Source of the DNA: DATBLE01 sp963837265
GTDB lineage: Bacteria; Actinomycetota; Thermoleophilia; Gaiellales; Gaiellaceae
Assembly (NCBI GenBank): GCA_963837265.1
Contig: CAWIMQ010000001.1
Coordinates: 558,001 to 622,000, forward strand
DNA length: 64,000 bases
Direction: 5' to 3'
The notes beneath the pieces were generated by a model. It was not told where the DNA came from and ran no database searches. It worked only from the letters and a program-made list of their open reading frames with translations. The position numbers were made by a program, and so were the translations under genes. Position 1 is the first letter of the stretch, and every line of letters begins with the position of its first letter. Positions 62,165 through 64,000 of this stretch are shown piece by piece.

Positions 62165-64000
62165 TCACCCGGCTTCGCCGGCCGGTTGGGCCGACCGGGC
62201 GGCGGCGGCGAGGCCGGCGCCCGTGTCGGCGGCCGGCGCCTCGATTCCGGCCGCCGCGTAGGCGGCGTCCTGGTCGAGCGTCTCGTGGTCGAGCAGCGCC
62301 CGGGCGAGCCGGTCGAGCCGGTCGCGGTTGGCGGTCAGGAGCCGCGTCACCTCCTCGTGCGCGCCGGCGACGAGCGTGCGGACCTCCTCGTCGATCAGGC
62401 GCTGCGTCTCCTCGGACACCTCGGGGGGCCGGGGCAGCCCGTCCTGGGGAAGCACGGTGACCGTGCCGATCGTCGGGCTCATGCCCCAGCGGCCGACCAT
62501 CTGGCGGGCGATCCGGGTGAGCTGCTGGAAGTCCGACTCCGCGCCGGTGGTGAGGTCGCCGAAGACGATCTCCTCCGCCGACCGGCCGCCGAGCGCGACC
62601 TTGATCTTGGCGCGCAGCTCGCGGTCCGAGTGGTTGAAGCGGTCGGTGTCGGGAGCCGAGAACGTGACGCCGAGCGACTGGCCGCGCGGGATGATCGAGA
62701 TCTTGCGGACTGGGTCGGCGCCGTCGGTGAGCATGCCGACGATCGCGTGACCGCCTTCGTCGTAGGCGGTGCGACGGCGGTCGTCGACCGTCATCATCAC
62801 CTGCCGCTCCGTGCCGAGGACGATCTTCTCGAGCGCGTCGGTGAAGTCCGCCTCGGTGACCCGCTCGTGGCTTCGCCGGGCGGCGAGCAACGCCGCCTCG
62901 TTGACGAGGTTGGCCAGGTCGGCGCCGACCATCCCGGGAGTCGACGACGCGATCCGGCTCAGGTCGACGTCGGGAGCGAGCGGAACGCTCTTCGTGTGCA
63001 CCTCGAGGATCCTCTGGCGGCCGTTCCGGTCGGGGGGCTGCACCGTGACCCGGCGGTCGAAGCGGCCCGGCCGCAGGAGAGCCGGGTCGAGCACGTCCGG
63101 CCGGTTGGTCGCGCCGATCACGATCACCTTCGTCGACGAGTCGAACCCGTCCATCTCGGTCAGGATCTGGTTCAGGGTCTGCTCACGCTCGTCGTTGCCG
63201 CCGCTGAAACCGGCGACCCCGGAGGTGCGGGAGCGTCCGACGGCGTCGAGCTCGTCGATGAAGATGATCGCCGGCGCCGCCTCCTTCGCCTGCTTGAAGA
63301 GGTCGCGGACGCGGGCGGCGCCGACGCCGACGATCGCCTCGACGAACTCCGACGCGGCCATCGAGAAGAACGGCGCGCCCGCCTCGCCCGCGACCGCCCG
63401 CGCCAGCAGCGTCTTCCCCGTTCCGGGCGGGCCGGACAGAAGCACGCCGTGCGGGATGCGTCCGCCCAGCCGCACGTACTTGTCCGGGTGGCGCAGGAAG
63501 TCGACGACCTCCGAGAGCTCCTCCTTCGCCTCTTCGATCCCGGCCACGTCCGCAAAGGTCACGCGATCGCCGGACGGCTGGTACCGGCGGGCCGACGCTC
63601 TGCCGAACCCGCCGAGCATGTTCTGGACGCTGCCGGCGCGGCGCATCAGCCAGAACAGGAGGCCGACGAAGAGGATCGTCGGGCCGAAGCCGAGGAGCAG
63701 GCCGACCCACCAGGAGCTGCCGGTGTCGAGCGGCTGCGCGTTGACGACCACTCCCTTGCTCTGGAGCAGCTGCGAGAGCGCCTTCGTGTCCGCGAACGAC
63801 GGGATCTCGGTCTTGAACTTCGTCGTCTGCTTCGACCCCTTGTAGCTCTCCGGTTGCGAGAACGTCCCCTGGATCGCCGTCCCCTTCGACGTGATCGCGA
63901 CCACCTTCCCGGCGCGCACCTGCTGCAGGAAGAAGGGCGAGTACGGGACCCGGATCCGCGTCTGCGCCTGCGTCGCCCGCGAGCCGGCCCAGTAGTTGAT
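62165..64000 (-). CDS. ftsH: FtsH-type AAA membrane protease, altered zinc motif (partial, runs off right edge)
   Basis: 611 codons are visible; the N-terminus lies beyond the window. Part of the extracytoplasmic region and one helix (WWVGLLLGFGPTILFVGLLF) are present. The AAA domain has Walker A GPPGTGKT, Walker B IIFIDELDAVG and the sensor ATNRPDVLDPALLRPGRFDR. In the peptidase domain the first zinc His is replaced: AYDEGGHAIVG instead of AYHEAGHA. The distal Asp (TTGAESDFQQLT) is kept. A C-terminal acidic/Ala-rich tail follows. Either Asp replaces His as a ligand or the protease is weak and acts as an unfoldase. Confidence 0.9.
   Translation of the reverse strand: MNYWAGSRATQAQTRIRVPYSPFFLQQVRAGKVVAITSKGTAIQGTFSQPESYKGSKQTTKFKTEIPSFADTKALSQLLQSKGVVVNAQPLDTGSSWWVGLLLGFGPTILFVGLLFWLMRRAGSVQNMLGGFGRASARRYQPSGDRVTFADVAGIEEAKEELSEVVDFLRHPDKYVRLGGRIPHGVLLSGPPGTGKTLLARAVAGEAGAPFFSMAASEFVEAIVGVGAARVRDLFKQAKEAAPAIIFIDELDAVGRSRTSGVAGFSGGNDEREQTLNQILTEMDGFDSSTKVIVIGATNRPDVLDPALLRPGRFDRRVTVQPPDRNGRQRILEVHTKSVPLAPDVDLSRIASSTPGMVGADLANLVNEAALLAARRSHERVTEADFTDALEKIVLGTERQVMMTVDDRRRTAYDEGGHAIVGMLTDGADPVRKISIIPRGQSLGVTFSAPDTDRFNHSDRELRAKIKVALGGRSAEEIVFGDLTTGAESDFQQLTRIARQMVGRWGMSPTIGTVTVLPQDGLPRPPEVSEETQRLIDEEVRTLVAGAHEEVTRLLTANRDRLDRLARALLDHETLDQDAAYAAAGIEAPAADTGAGLAAAARSAQPAGEAG

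Overview
The window is high-GC DNA with many GTG and TTG starts, tightly overlapping ATGA/GTGA operons, actinobacterial-type class III cyclases, a YerC-type regulator beside the his genes and several probable leaderless starts. This suggests an actinobacterium, perhaps a Thermoleophilia-like soil lineage. The placement is inference: no rRNA or marker gene is present to settle it.

Region 1 (1-11.2 kb) is a sugar or small-molecule catabolic locus. A three-gene ABC importer (binding protein and two permeases) is read leftward. A Xre-cupin regulator separates it from a rightward operon: M24 peptidase/amidohydrolase (with a +1 frameshift), D-2-hydroxyacid dehydrogenase, Zn alcohol dehydrogenase, HMGL-type carboxyltransferase/lyase, aldo-keto reductase, a truncated MFS transporter and a TIM-barrel isomerase. 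The substrate is unknown.

Region 2 (11.3-14.9 kb) is a decayed integration hot spot. tRNA-Lys(TTT) is intact, and its 3' half plus a likely native terminator recur 1.3 kb downstream, flanking an IS256-type transposase relic. Scraps of GIY-YIG, ERCC4 and IS21 genes follow, with one apparently intact MazF-type toxin-antitoxin pair.

Region 3 (14.9-24 kb) holds an alpha/beta-hydrolase-adenylate cyclase fusion, glutaminyl-tRNA synthetase, a large NTPase regulator followed by an FAD oxidase, and a DUF4389 membrane protein.

Region 4 (24.1-33.3 kb) holds the histidine genes. yerC-hisG-hisD-hisCB (a fused gene)-hisH-hisF-hisIE run leftward, and hisA runs rightward from an exactly symmetric operator. 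An ammonium transporter with an attenuator-like leader, a USP protein with no canonical start codon and a small secreted protein follow.

Region 5 (33.3-46.5 kb) is nitrogen and branched-chain amino acid metabolism. A small DNA-binding protein gene, gltB and ilvE run leftward. A Leu/Val/Ile-rich leader peptide, a leuA without its regulatory domain, a degenerate leuB paralog and ilvB-ilvN-ilvC-ilvD run rightward. A complete IS1380-family element sits exactly at the ilvD stop codon.

Region 6 (48.1-64 kb) holds a VapBC pair, PEP carboxylase, a leftward proA-proB-aminotransferase cluster with two more +1 frameshifts, a SAM-I riboswitch upstream of thrC, bioY, leuB, and a second leader-peptide operon (zinc ribbon-pheA-chorismate mutase-leuC-leuD). 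The window ends inside an FtsH gene whose zinc motif reads DExxH instead of HExxH. PEP carboxylase, GltB, IlvE and the Ilv/Leu/Thr/Pro/Phe/His enzymes make most of the window an amino-acid biosynthesis island.
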